Source: an uncultured Sphingomonadaceae bacterium
Lineage (GTDB): Bacteria; Pseudomonadota; Alphaproteobacteria; Sphingomonadales; Sphingomonadaceae
Length of the DNA stretch: 64,000 nt
Assembly (NCBI GenBank): GCA_947497085.1
Contig: CANMFE010000002.1
Span: forward strand, 620,001-684,000
Direction: 5' to 3'
Shown here: piece by piece, positions 15,675 through 24,265 of the stretch
How positions within the stretch are numbered: the first letter of the stretch is position 1
Layout of the letters: each line of letters begins with the position of its first letter
Made by a program: the position numbers and the translations under genes
The notes under the pieces: model-generated
What the model saw: the letters and a program-made list of their open reading frames with translations, nothing else
The model's database searches: none
What the model was told of the DNA's origin: nothing

Positions 15675-16922
15675 TCAGGCTTCGGGCGCTTTATTTTCTT
15701 CCGCCGCTTTTGCAGATGGTGTTTTCGGTGCCGGATCACTGCTAATGGCAGGTCGCGCATCGGCGGCATCCTGCATCTTCTTGAGCTGACGGGCCGCTGC
15801 CTCACGCCCGCCCAGACCGAATGCAATCGCGCTGGCGACGGCGGCTGCGAATACAAAACCGCTAAAGGCAATGATCACGATCTGCTCGCCAATCTGCATA
15901 TGCGTGAGACCCATAAATGTGGCTACCGCAATGATAAGATATTTGAGCATGGTGGAAATCAGCCCGTTTTCGCCGGTTGTGCTGGCGACCAGATTGGAAA
16001 TCAGGTTTGCCAGCAAAACGCCTACCGCGATGATAACGCTGCCAAAGACAACGCGTCCACCCAGATCAAGTATCTCGTTCAATATGGCGGTGAGTTCAGG
16101 GAATGCCAGCAGCCGTGTGGCTGCAATCGCGCCGAACAGTACGATGGCAAGCTGCGCAATCCGGCCGACCAGGCTGGAGACCGGCAGCGAGGATGGTAAT
16201 ATGCCGACTGATGCGATGGCCTGATCCGCGCCCATATTGGCGAGAATCTGCTTCATCAAGTCCGCTGCCCAGCGACCCAGAAAGAATGACAGGCCGAGCA
16301 GGATGGCCGCGCCAAATACCCGCGGAATGGCCGCAGCGACATTTTGCAGGATTTCCGTTGCCGGGCCTGAAATCGCCTCAACCTGGAGCACGCCCAGCGC
16401 GCCAATGGCCACTACGATCATGATGAGTGCGAACACCACATTGGCAATTGTCTTGCTGATGGTGGAACTGCCGGTGACTTCTGTTACGCCGCCGCGCGCC
16501 GCCCATTTGTCCAGATCAACCGTGGCCAGCGTAGTTTCGATAAGCTGCCGCACGATACGGGCGATAATCAGGCCGACAAAGAAGAACAGCCCCGCGCCCA
16601 GCAGGTTTGGCAGGAAATCGGTGATATCACGCAGCATGGTATCAATCGGCCCGATCACATTGTCGAGCCGGAATACCTGCAGGATTGCCACGATACCGAA
16701 CAACCAGACAAGCAACGAGACGATCTTGCCGATCGACAGGCCAACCGTTTCGCCGCTACTGGTTTTGGTTTGCAGCAGTGAAATGCGGTCAACCATCTTG
16801 GCGGCTGCCCATTTGGCGACCGTCGCCAATATCCATGTGATGGCCAGTATGGCGATCGCCCATAGAATTTTTTCTATGATATCGCCGTCAATGGCATAGT
16901 TGCCGATATAAAATGAATTCAT
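15675..16922 (-). CDS. CmpX-type mechanosensitive channel-like membrane protein
   Basis: This 415-residue protein has conserved transmembrane-helix repeats (PF05552 type). A first helix lies at about 15-38, followed by repeated blocks with paired hydrophobic helices near 60-85, 110-135, 155-185, 205-225, 235-260, 280-310 and 325-360. A charged, Ala/Pro/Lys-rich tail (about 380-415) probably lies in the cytoplasm. The layout resembles Pseudomonas CmpX, an MscS-related inner-membrane protein linked to envelope tension and c-di-GMP signalling. It lacks a clear MscS beta domain. Confidence 0.8.
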   Translation of the reverse strand: MNSFYIGNYAIDGDIIEKILWAIAILAITWILATVAKWAAAKMVDRISLLQTKTSSGETVGLSIGKIVSLLVWLFGIVAILQVFRLDNVIGPIDTMLRDITDFLPNLLGAGLFFFVGLIIARIVRQLIETTLATVDLDKWAARGGVTEVTGSSTISKTIANVVFALIMIVVAIGALGVLQVEAISGPATEILQNVAAAIPRVFGAAILLGLSFFLGRWAADLMKQILANMGADQAIASVGILPSSLPVSSLVGRIAQLAIVLFGAIAATRLLAFPELTAILNEILDLGGRVVFGSVIIAVGVLLANLISNLVASTTGENGLISTMLKYLIIAVATFMGLTHMQIGEQIVIIAFSGFVFAAAVASAIAFGLGGREAAARQLKKMQDAADARPAISSDPAPKTPSAKAAEENKAPEA

Positions 16923-17018
16923 CTTTTCAGACCCCCTCTATTTGTGGTGTGGCTCGTACCACACCCTTGCCACTCGCGATAGCATAAAGGGGTGATATTT
17001 AACAGGGCAGCCTGTGGA

Positions 17019-18374
17019 TTATTGCGATTCTGCAACGATTTGCTTTGTAAATTCTTCTATATTGAATCGGGTTTCCCGCGTGTCATAACCGCGCCGCACA
17101 ATCACCATGTCCATAGAAGGGATGATGACCAGATACTGGCCACGATTGCCAAAGCCGGCAAATGTATCTGCGGGTATGCCGTGCGATCTGTTCATCAGCC
17201 AGAATGTCGCGCCATATCCAAATTGCCTGTCAGGCTGCGGTCCCGATGGGGCAGTGACATAGGCGCGCCAGTTTTCCGGTAGCAGGCGCTGTTCCTGTCC
17301 AGCCGCATTTTTCCAGATGCCGTTGTTCAGATATAGCTGTCCCAGCCGTGCCAGATCGCGTGCGGTGGTCCATACCTGACTGGAAAGTATGTAACTATCC
17401 TGCCAGTCAGTTTCGGCATAGGTGCGGGTCATGCCTATCGTGTAGAAAAACGCATAGGGATCAAAACCATCATATTGCGCCTGCGCGCCGTGTGTGGCCA
17501 TGAGCGTGTCATTATTGGCATAGCGGAAATATGTACCGGGCCTGCGGATCAGCGGCCAGCTTGTGCTACGCTGCGTGACGCTGGCCGCGCCCATATAAAC
17601 GGGGTCGGTGCGGTTTCCTGACGTATCGCTATACAAGCCGCTTGCCATGCGCATCAGATTGTCGAGCGTTATGCTTTTTCGGCTATCGCCGAAGGCCTGC
17701 CATTCAGGCACTTGCGCGGCTTTATGTACATCAATACCGCCATTCAACACTGCATGGCCTATCAGCGTGCCCGCGATGGACTTGGCCACGGACCATGTCC
17801 GCTGCCCCGTATGTCTGTCATGACCCGGCATATAGGCTTCGCCCGTAATTTTTCCGCGGCGCATGACGAGTACCGCGCTGGTTTTGCCGCCAAAGCCACC
17901 ACTGACTGCCTTTGATGCAAGTGTGTGCATGGCTTTATCGGGAGCATCCGCATTCGCATCCCCCATGGGCCAGGGCAGCTCGTCCTGAAAGTCGCGCAAT
18001 TTTACGGCTGCGCCCGTTTTGATGCCGCCAAAGCCAATGGGCAATGAAGTGCAGCCTGTGCGGCGGTTCCAGATGGCAATACGCGGCTGCGCATTATCGG
18101 CATAAGCAACTTTCACCTGCCGCTCTGCCTCATCAATTTCGGTCTTCAGCGTGGGCACGATACTCGCGATACGTGGATATATGCCCGTCAGTTCATCACG
18201 CGCAATATTTTCTGGCGTCTTGCCGCCATTCCATAGTCCGGAACAGGTAAATTGTGCCTTATACCCGGCGGCCAGGGCGCGATTATAGAGCAGGTCATCC
18301 GCATTGTCCTGCGCTGCCAGTGGTGCGGCCGCAACTGCCGCGACAACAAGCGTGCTAGCTATCTTTTTTCGCAT
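17019..18374 (-). CDS. Periplasmic serine hydrolase, class C beta-lactamase fold
   Basis: This 451-residue protein has a signal peptide (TLVVAAVAAAPLAAQ). The S-x-x-K motif is SVAKS near residue 194 and the Y-x-N is YANND near 290, as in penicillin-binding-protein-like esterases and 6-aminohexanoate-dimer hydrolases. A region with GHDRHTGQRTW precedes the active serine. The natural substrate is unknown; true beta-lactamase activity is not implied. Its ATG lies 20 bp inside the 3' end of rarA, so the two are co-transcribed. Confidence 0.85.
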   Translation of the reverse strand: MRKKIASTLVVAAVAAAPLAAQDNADDLLYNRALAAGYKAQFTCSGLWNGGKTPENIARDELTGIYPRIASIVPTLKTEIDEAERQVKVAYADNAQPRIAIWNRRTGCTSLPIGFGGIKTGAAVKLRDFQDELPWPMGDANADAPDKAMHTLASKAVSGGFGGKTSAVLVMRRGKITGEAYMPGHDRHTGQRTWSVAKSIAGTLIGHAVLNGGIDVHKAAQVPEWQAFGDSRKSITLDNLMRMASGLYSDTSGNRTDPVYMGAASVTQRSTSWPLIRRPGTYFRYANNDTLMATHGAQAQYDGFDPYAFFYTIGMTRTYAETDWQDSYILSSQVWTTARDLARLGQLYLNNGIWKNAAGQEQRLLPENWRAYVTAPSGPQPDRQFGYGATFWLMNRSHGIPADTFAGFGNRGQYLVIIPSMDMVIVRRGYDTRETRFNIEEFTKQIVAESQ

Positions 18375-19689
18375 TTCTGAGCTTCTCCCAATAAGCTATG
18401 CGTTCGGCGATCTTGCGTTCAAAGCCGCGTTCTACCGGCGCATAATAGGTTTGCGGCTCCATTTCCTGCGGCCAGTAATTGTCTCCGGAAAAGCCATGTT
18501 CACTTTCATGGTCATAGCTATAGCCTTTGCCATAGCCGATATCTTTCATCAGCTTTGTCGGGGCATTCAATATATTCTGTGGCGGCATCAGCGAGCCGGT
18601 TTCCTTTGCCGATTTCCACGCCGCCTTTTGCGCTGTATAAGCTGCATTGGATTTGGGGGCGGTGGCAAGGTAAATGCACGCCTGCGCAATGGCGAGTTCG
18701 CCTTCAGGGCTGCCGAGAAATTCATAAGCATCTTTGGCGGCAAGGCACTGATGCAGGGCTTCCGGATCGGCGAGACCAATGTCCTCGACTGCCATGCGCA
18801 CCAGCCGCCTGAGCACGTAGAGCGGTTCTTCCCCGGCAACCAGCATGCGTGCAAGATAGTAAAGCGCCGCCTGTGGGTCAGAGCCGCGCACCGATTTATG
18901 CAGCGCGGATATCAGGTTGTAATGGCCTTCACGGTCTTTGTCATACACCGCGACACGGCGTTGCAGGAAGCTTGCAAGTCCAGCGGGATTAAGCGGTTTG
19001 TCTATATCAACCGAAAATAATGTTTCGGCCTGATTAAGCAGGAAACGGCCATCGCCATCTGCGCTGGCAATCAGCGCATCGCGCGCATCGCTATCAACAG
19101 GCAGCTCCCTTTCCATCAGTTGTTCAGCGCGATGGAGCAACTCGCCCAGCGCATTGGCATCCAGCCGGTTAAGGATCAACACCTGTGCGCGGCTGAGCAA
19201 AGCTGCGTTCAGTTCGAAACTGGGGTTTTCGGTGGTCGCACCGACGAGCGTCACGGTCCCTTTTTCGACATAGGGCAGGAACCCGTCCTGCTGCGCACGG
19301 TTAAACCGGTGAATTTCATCCACGAACAGAAGCGTTTTTTTGCCCGTGCGTGCATATTGTTCGGCTTCGGCAAAGGCTTTTTTAAGGTCGGCAACACCTG
19401 AAAATACGGCGGATATTGCCTTGTAATGCATGCCAACTGCGCCTGCGAGCAAGCGTGCTATAGTGGTCTTGCCCGTACCTGGCGGTCCCCAGAATATAAT
19501 GGACGACAGTTTGCCGGCGGCGACCATCCGGCCGATTGCACCATCCGGTCCGGTAATATGTTCCTGTCCGATAACTTCATCCAGCGATACAGGGCGCAGC
19601 CGGTCCGCGAGAGGTGCGTTACTGTCGGGAAGGTCGCGCCCCGTCGCTTGCTGTGCAAGGCTGTCATCATGGCCAAAAAGGTCGCTCAT
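18355..19689 (-). CDS. rarA: Replication-associated recombination protein A (RarA/MgsA)
   Basis: This 444-residue AAA+ ATPase acts at stalled replication forks. Walker A is GPPGTGKTT near residue 58, Walker B is LLFVDEIHRFNRAQQD near 105, sensor 1 is VGATTENPSFE near 127, and SRAQVL follows. The C-terminal half holds the conserved tetramerisation region (GSDPQAALYYLARML near 270). ATG 19689 (MSDLFGHDD) fits the family. The upstream in-frame 26 codons do not. Confidence 0.95.
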   Translation of the reverse strand: MSDLFGHDDSLAQQATGRDLPDSNAPLADRLRPVSLDEVIGQEHITGPDGAIGRMVAAGKLSSIIFWGPPGTGKTTIARLLAGAVGMHYKAISAVFSGVADLKKAFAEAEQYARTGKKTLLFVDEIHRFNRAQQDGFLPYVEKGTVTLVGATTENPSFELNAALLSRAQVLILNRLDANALGELLHRAEQLMERELPVDSDARDALIASADGDGRFLLNQAETLFSVDIDKPLNPAGLASFLQRRVAVYDKDREGHYNLISALHKSVRGSDPQAALYYLARMLVAGEEPLYVLRRLVRMAVEDIGLADPEALHQCLAAKDAYEFLGSPEGELAIAQACIYLATAPKSNAAYTAQKAAWKSAKETGSLMPPQNILNAPTKLMKDIGYGKGYSYDHESEHGFSGDNYWPQEMEPQTYYAPVERGFERKIAERIAYWEKLRNAKKDS

Positions 19690-19767
19690 GCGCCTGACCT
19701 TAAAACAAAACACGAACGCGATACAGAGCGAATTTGCAGCGCAATAAAATTGCGCGTATAGTGTCAA

Positions 19768-20029
19768 GGTCAGGACCTATTCATTACACGGAGCGAGGTT
19801 TGATCAAAATGCTATCTGAAAAGAAGAAGAGGTGCGGGAAATATGGTTTATTTCAAATCTCTCCGCCGCCGTCAGGGAGCATTTTGATCAAATCCTGAAA
19901 GGACGTCAAAATGACTTCGATCTCCAGCACAAAGAACCTTGGAAAGGCAGCCAGCCCTCCCGGCGGTCCTTTGCACCGGATATCTTCGTCATTTTGACGT
20001 CTCGCCCGCATAATGAATAGGTCCTGACC
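19768..20029. mobile_element. MITE-like element with three nested inverted-repeat pairs
   Basis: The 262-bp element has perfect 19-bp terminal inverted repeats GGTCAGGACCTATTCATTA (19768-19786 and 20011-20029). Inside are two further perfect pairs. TTTGATCAAAATGCT lies at 19799-19813 with its complement at 19878-19892, and GACGTCAAAATGAC at 19902-19915 with its complement at 19988-20001. It can fold as a stem bearing two side hairpins, cloverleaf-like. It has no transposase; a 62-codon frame inside it spans the repeats and looks like chance. No clear target duplication is visible. It lies between rarA and a divergent membrane-protein gene. Confidence 0.75.
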
Positions 20030-20056
20030 CTAATATAATGATAAGAGGAGAGGGTT

Positions 20057-20479
20057 ATGATTTTGGAACAGAAAACACCGTGGTGGTTCTGGCTGGTTGC
20101 TGTTGCTGCGCTACTTTGGAATGCAGGCGGAGTTATAAGTTATCTAAGCACCGAGCTTGGCTATCTGGAAAATCTGGAGATGCCGGCAGAGCAGATTGAA
20201 TATTTCAATAATTTCCCTGCCTGGGCCGTCGCATTTTGGGCACTGGGTGTATGGGGAGCGTTTCTGGGCTCTGTGGCGCTGCTTTTCAGGAGCCGATTTG
20301 CGGTTACGCTCTATGCCATATCCATTATCGGGCTGATTGGTACGACATATTATCAGCGCGTAGCGTCACAGTTGCCCGCTGGCCTGGATGGATGGGGCTT
20401 TGCGATTTTGATATGGGTTATCACGATCGCCTTGCTGCTGTTTTCCATGGCGATGCGCAATCGGGCAATATTGCGGTAA
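20057..20479 (+). CDS. Small four-helix membrane protein
   Basis: This 140-residue protein has four hydrophobic spans (about 10-32, 54-75, 80-100 and 112-132). The first loop is acidic (STELGYLENLEMPAEQIEYF). I do not recognise a named family. The ATG follows GGAGAGGGTT. The gene starts 27 bp beyond the MITE-like element, so the element may carry or disturb its promoter. It stops 1 bp short of the convergent glycosyltransferase stop. Confidence 0.72.
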   Translation: MILEQKTPWWFWLVAVAALLWNAGGVISYLSTELGYLENLEMPAEQIEYFNNFPAWAVAFWALGVWGAFLGSVALLFRSRFAVTLYAISIIGLIGTTYYQRVASQLPAGLDGWGFAILIWVITIALLLFSMAMRNRAILR

Positions 20480-20480
20480 T

Positions 20481-21671
20481 TTACCGCAAAGCCTCCGGCT
20501 TGGGAGGGCCACCGCTCTCCCTTTGCCGGATCAAGCGGATATAAGTGTCGGCAAGCGCACCGTTAATCCGGTCCCAGCTATATTTTTCGGCGCGCTTCTC
20601 ACCCGCCGTGCCATGTTCAGCGCGGATTTCGGAATATTCGCAATAATGCTGTAGAGCATCTGCGAAATCCTGGCTTGCGCCGGGACGGATCAGCTTGCCT
20701 GATACCCCGTGTTCGACCAGACTCTGGCTGCCGGTTGCCCGCGCTGCCACGACCGGTACACTGCATGCCATTGCTTCCAATGTGACATTGCCAAATGTTT
20801 CGGTGATGGACGGGTTGAAGAACACATCCATGCTGGCCACCGCACGGCCCAGATCAGCACCTGTCTGAAAGCCCGCAAATACAGCACTGGGCAACCGTTC
20901 CTCAAACCACGCGCGCGCTGGGCCGTCCCCCACGATCAGCACCTTGTGCTTCACCTTGCGCCGGATAAGCCGGTCGATGCTGTCGGAATATACATCGAGC
21001 CCTTTTTCCATGACCAGGCGGCCGGTAAAACCAATCACAGGCTCATCATCCTGAATGCCCAGACTTTGCCGCCACGCAAGGCCGCGCTTGCTCTTGTCAA
21101 AAATATTGCGGTCCACGCCGCGTGACCAGATGCCGACATCATAGTTCATCCGCTGTTCGCGCAGCACCTGTGCCATGGAATCGGATGGCGCAACAATTGC
21201 GTCACAGCGGCGGTACAGGCGGCGCAATATGGCTTCCAGCGGCGGCTCCATAAACGCCATATTGTAATAGCGCGGATAGGTTTCAAAGCGTGTATGCACC
21301 GATGCCAGCACCGGTATATCATTCTTACGTGCCCAGCGTACCGCGCTGTGTCCGACAACATCGGGGCTGCTGATCTGCACGATATTGGGCGCAAATTCTT
21401 TCAGGTCTTTTTTGATCGCAGGCGACAGCATCATCGGAATGCGATATTCGCCGCGCCCCGGTATGGCGACGCTGGGCACGCTGACCAGATCGCCGGCTGG
21501 TTCAAATGCCGGTGTATCGGTGGTGGGTGAATAGACACGCACCGCTGCGCCTTTTTCCAATAGCCAACTGACCAAGCGATTAAGTGCCTGATTGGCACCA
21601 TCGCGCACATAGTTATAATTGCCGCTGAACAGCGCAATACGAAGATCACTAATTTCCATGATGCCGGGCAT
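20481..21671 (-). CDS. GT4-family glycosyltransferase (MgtA/SqdX-like)
   Basis: This 396-residue GT-B protein has an N-terminal Rossmann half with FSGNYNYVRDGANQALNRL near residue 16 and a C-terminal half with GFTGRLVMEKGLDV near 213 and the donor-binding PSITETFGNVTLEAMAC near 293. These are hallmarks of GT4 enzymes close to GDP-mannose-dependent mannosyltransferases and sulfoquinovosyl transferases. It probably makes an envelope glycolipid or polysaccharide at the cytoplasmic membrane face. ATG 21659 is an alternative start. It is the last gene of the long minus-strand block, 33 bp after corC. Confidence 0.88.
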   Translation of the reverse strand: MPGIMEISDLRIALFSGNYNYVRDGANQALNRLVSWLLEKGAAVRVYSPTTDTPAFEPAGDLVSVPSVAIPGRGEYRIPMMLSPAIKKDLKEFAPNIVQISSPDVVGHSAVRWARKNDIPVLASVHTRFETYPRYYNMAFMEPPLEAILRRLYRRCDAIVAPSDSMAQVLREQRMNYDVGIWSRGVDRNIFDKSKRGLAWRQSLGIQDDEPVIGFTGRLVMEKGLDVYSDSIDRLIRRKVKHKVLIVGDGPARAWFEERLPSAVFAGFQTGADLGRAVASMDVFFNPSITETFGNVTLEAMACSVPVVAARATGSQSLVEHGVSGKLIRPGASQDFADALQHYCEYSEIRAEHGTAGEKRAEKYSWDRINGALADTYIRLIRQRESGGPPKPEALR

Positions 21672-21704
21672 TAGCCGATGGCGCGCCGCTTGCCAATGGG
21701 AAGA

Positions 21705-22652
21705 TTATTCAGATTTTGCTTCATCTTCGCGGGAACCCGGATGCAGGCGAATTTTGGTTACCCGGCGTTCATCGCCTTCCACGATTTCGATTTTCCAGCC
21801 GCTGTCATGGGGCAGCACTTTGCCAGCTTCGGGGACTTCGCCGGCCAGCACGAATGCCAGTCCGCCCAGTGTGTCGACATCTTCGGCAACTTCCGCAAGG
21901 TCAGGGTCGATAAGTTTTGCAACATCGTCCAGTTCTGCCCGTGCATCTGCATCCCACATCCCGTTTTCCAGCGGGGTGAGCAACGCTTCGGGTTCATCGT
22001 CATGCTCGTCTTCAATCTCACCAACAATTTCTTCGACCAGATCCTCAATGCTGACAAGCCCATCCGTGCCCGAATATTCATCGAGCACCACAGCAAGGTG
22101 GGTGCGTGTGGCGCGCATTTCGGCCAGCAGGTCGAGCACGCCCATGGATTGCGGCACAAAGCGCGGCTGGCGCATCAAAAGCGTCCAGTCAGCAGGTGCA
22201 TCTTGCCCCGATGCGATGATTGCGAACACGTCCTTGATGTGGATCATGCCGATAATTTCATCGAGTGATTCGCGGTAAACAGGCATGCGGCTATGGCCAT
22301 GTTCGGCAAACGCCTGAACGACCTCGTTAAAAGCTGCATCCTCAGCCACGGCGATGATGTCACCGCGCGGCACCGCGACATCATCGACATCATGCTCGCT
22401 GAAATGCAGCAGGTTGCGGAGCATTTCACGCTCCACATGTGACAGGTCGCCATTGTCCGCTTCCAGCTGAGGTGAGCCGTTATCCTCGTGCTCGTCAATG
22501 ACTTCTTCAAGCTGCGCGCGCAGCGACTGGTCGGATTCCTCGCGGAACAGCAGGGCTTTTATGCCCCGCCATATTCGTGCTCCGCCGCTATCGTCTTCGC
22601 CGGATTTCCCCGGAAGCTGCGCTACTGCACTGCTACTGTCACCTTCTGGCAT
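21705..22652 (-). CDS. corC: CBS-domain protein of the CorC/HlyC family
   Basis: This 315-residue soluble protein has an acidic N-terminus (to about 80), two CBS motifs (about 95-150 and 165-215, with PRGDIIAV and SMGVLDLLAEM) and a C-terminal CorC_HlyC transporter-associated domain (about 235-310, with DVDTLGGLAFVLAGEVPE). There is no DUF21 membrane domain, so this is the short CorC form linked to magnesium/cobalt efflux. It lies 18 bp after ybeY, the usual alphaproteobacterial arrangement. The apolipoprotein acyltransferase gene lnt often follows here, but the next gene is a glycosyltransferase instead. Confidence 0.88.
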   Translation of the reverse strand: MPEGDSSSAVAQLPGKSGEDDSGGARIWRGIKALLFREESDQSLRAQLEEVIDEHEDNGSPQLEADNGDLSHVEREMLRNLLHFSEHDVDDVAVPRGDIIAVAEDAAFNEVVQAFAEHGHSRMPVYRESLDEIIGMIHIKDVFAIIASGQDAPADWTLLMRQPRFVPQSMGVLDLLAEMRATRTHLAVVLDEYSGTDGLVSIEDLVEEIVGEIEDEHDDEPEALLTPLENGMWDADARAELDDVAKLIDPDLAEVAEDVDTLGGLAFVLAGEVPEAGKVLPHDSGWKIEIVEGDERRVTKIRLHPGSREDEAKSE

Positions 22653-22670
22653 GATGTGCTTTTTTGGCCT

Positions 22671-23195
22671 TTAATCGTTATTGTTCTGTTCGGAATATGG
22701 GCTGGCAAGCCCCATGGATGCAAGTGCTTTTATCTCCAGCGCTTCCATCACATGCGCTTCGTCATCGTCCATATGATCAAAGCCCAGCAGATGCAATGTC
22801 CCATGGACGATCAGATGTCTGGCATGGTCAGTCACACAGATGCCCTTTTCCTGCGCTTCGTGAGCGCAGGTTTCACGGGCCAGTATGATGTCACCAAGCA
22901 GCACTTCACCATCATCGCTATGTGACATGGCAGACAGCAGGTCGGGTTGTACCATCGGAAAGGATAGCACATTTGTGGGCTTGTCCTTTTGCCGGTAATC
23001 GCGGTTGAGCGCTTGCACTTCTGCATCATCGCCCAGCTTGATGCTGACCGCGAACAGTGTCGGCTGGTCGATATACTGGCGATAGGGGCTGTGTGACACG
23101 GCAGTCTGGACGCATTGCCTGGCAATATCATGCCAGGTTTGCGTCGCGCCAGGTTCCGGCCAGTCTTCGCCAATCGCGGCGTCAATATCAAGCAT
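22671..23195 (-). CDS. ybeY: Endoribonuclease YbeY, rRNA maturation factor
   Basis: This 174-residue metalloprotein has the zinc motif H-x3-H-x5-H in HGTLHLLGFDH near residue 130 and the family block NRDYRQKDKPTNVLSFP near 65. YbeY takes part in 16S rRNA 3' end processing and ribosome quality control. The gene is 8 bp after phoH, a conserved pairing. The N-terminus (MLDIDAAIGEDWPEPG) is slightly long compared with enterobacterial YbeY. Confidence 0.95.
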   Translation of the reverse strand: MLDIDAAIGEDWPEPGATQTWHDIARQCVQTAVSHSPYRQYIDQPTLFAVSIKLGDDAEVQALNRDYRQKDKPTNVLSFPMVQPDLLSAMSHSDDGEVLLGDIILARETCAHEAQEKGICVTDHARHLIVHGTLHLLGFDHMDDDEAHVMEALEIKALASMGLASPYSEQNNND

Positions 23196-23203
23196 GGCGG
23201 GTG

Positions 23204-24265
23204 CTACGCATCGGGCCCTTCATAAGCCTTTACGATACGGCCCACGATAGGGTGGCGCACCACATCGGCAGCGTTGAAACGGATGGTGCTGATGCCGTTC
23301 ACGCCTTCTAGCCGGGATACGGCGTCAGCGAGTCCGGATTTATGGTCGCCGCCGGGCAGGTCGACCTGTTTCGGGTCGCCGCACACCACCATCCTGCTAT
23401 TCATGCCAAAGCGGGTGAGGAACATCTTCATCTGTGCGGGCGTGGTATTTTGCGCTTCGTCCAATATGACAAAGGCATCGGCCAGCGTGCGTCCGCGCAT
23501 AAAGGCGAGGGGGGCGATTTCAATTTCGCCGCTGGCAATGCGCCGTTCCACCTGTTCAGCGGGGAGCGTATCGTAGAGCGCATCATAAAGCGGGCGTAGA
23601 TAGGGATCGACCTTGTCCTTCATGTCACCGGGCAGAAAGCCCAGATGCTCGCCCGCTTCGACCGCCGGGCGTGAAAGGATCAGCCGGTCGACTGATCCGG
23701 TGATAAGCTGTGACACCGCCTGTGCAACCGCCAGATATGTCTTGCCGGTACCGGCAGGGCCTAGTGCGAAAATAATATCATCGCGCGCCAGCGATTCCAT
23801 ATAGGGGACCTGTGTGGCGGAACGCGGAACAATGGTTTTCTTGCGGGTACGGATCATCACTGATGGCGGCGTGGCCACGTCTTTCTTGATAATGCCGTCC
23901 AGTGTCGGTTCGTGCGCCATGCCGATCAATGCCTCGACCGCGCCCGAATCAATTTCCTGCCCCTGGATGATGCGGTTATACAGGCCCATAAGTACGTCGC
24001 GCGCTTGTGCAACGTCTTCTGCATTGCCCTCAATCTGAATATGGTTGCCGCGCGCAGCGATATAGACACCCAGCCGGTTTTCAATGGCGACCAGGTTCTG
24101 GTCAAACTCGCCAAAAAGTGTACCCAGCACGGCGGGCTGATCAAACGCGACTTCGACTTTGGCTTTGGCAGGTCCGGGGGCGAGCACATCCAAACCCGTA
24201 TTTTCCGTGATGGGCTGGTTCGGATTGATTTTGGGCTTTTTAGCCTTCGCGCCTTTTTTCGCCAT
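23204..24265 (-). CDS. phoH: PhoH-like ATPase
   Basis: This 353-residue protein has a KH-like N-terminal region (about 50-110, GNHIQIEGNAEDV), a linker with GVATPPSVMIRTRKKTI-like sequence, Walker A GPAGTGKTY near 168 and Walker B FVILDEAQNTT near 268. This is the YbeZ/PhoH type that partners YbeY in RNA metabolism. Its ATG shares one base with the miaB stop (TAATG), so translation is coupled. Confidence 0.93.
   Translation of the reverse strand: MAKKGAKAKKPKINPNQPITENTGLDVLAPGPAKAKVEVAFDQPAVLGTLFGEFDQNLVAIENRLGVYIAARGNHIQIEGNAEDVAQARDVLMGLYNRIIQGQEIDSGAVEALIGMAHEPTLDGIIKKDVATPPSVMIRTRKKTIVPRSATQVPYMESLARDDIIFALGPAGTGKTYLAVAQAVSQLITGSVDRLILSRPAVEAGEHLGFLPGDMKDKVDPYLRPLYDALYDTLPAEQVERRIASGEIEIAPLAFMRGRTLADAFVILDEAQNTTPAQMKMFLTRFGMNSRMVVCGDPKQVDLPGGDHKSGLADAVSRLEGVNGISTIRFNAADVVRHPIVGRIVKAYEGPDA

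Noticed and set aside
17019..18374. Serine hydrolase considered as an antibiotic-resistance beta-lactamase
   Set aside because: The S-x-x-K and Y-x-N motifs are shared with many esterases and peptidases; nothing in the context indicates resistance.
19832..20020. 62-codon frame inside the MITE-like element
   Set aside because: It runs across the inverted repeats, has no ribosome site and no protein-like composition; repeat structure explains the sequence.
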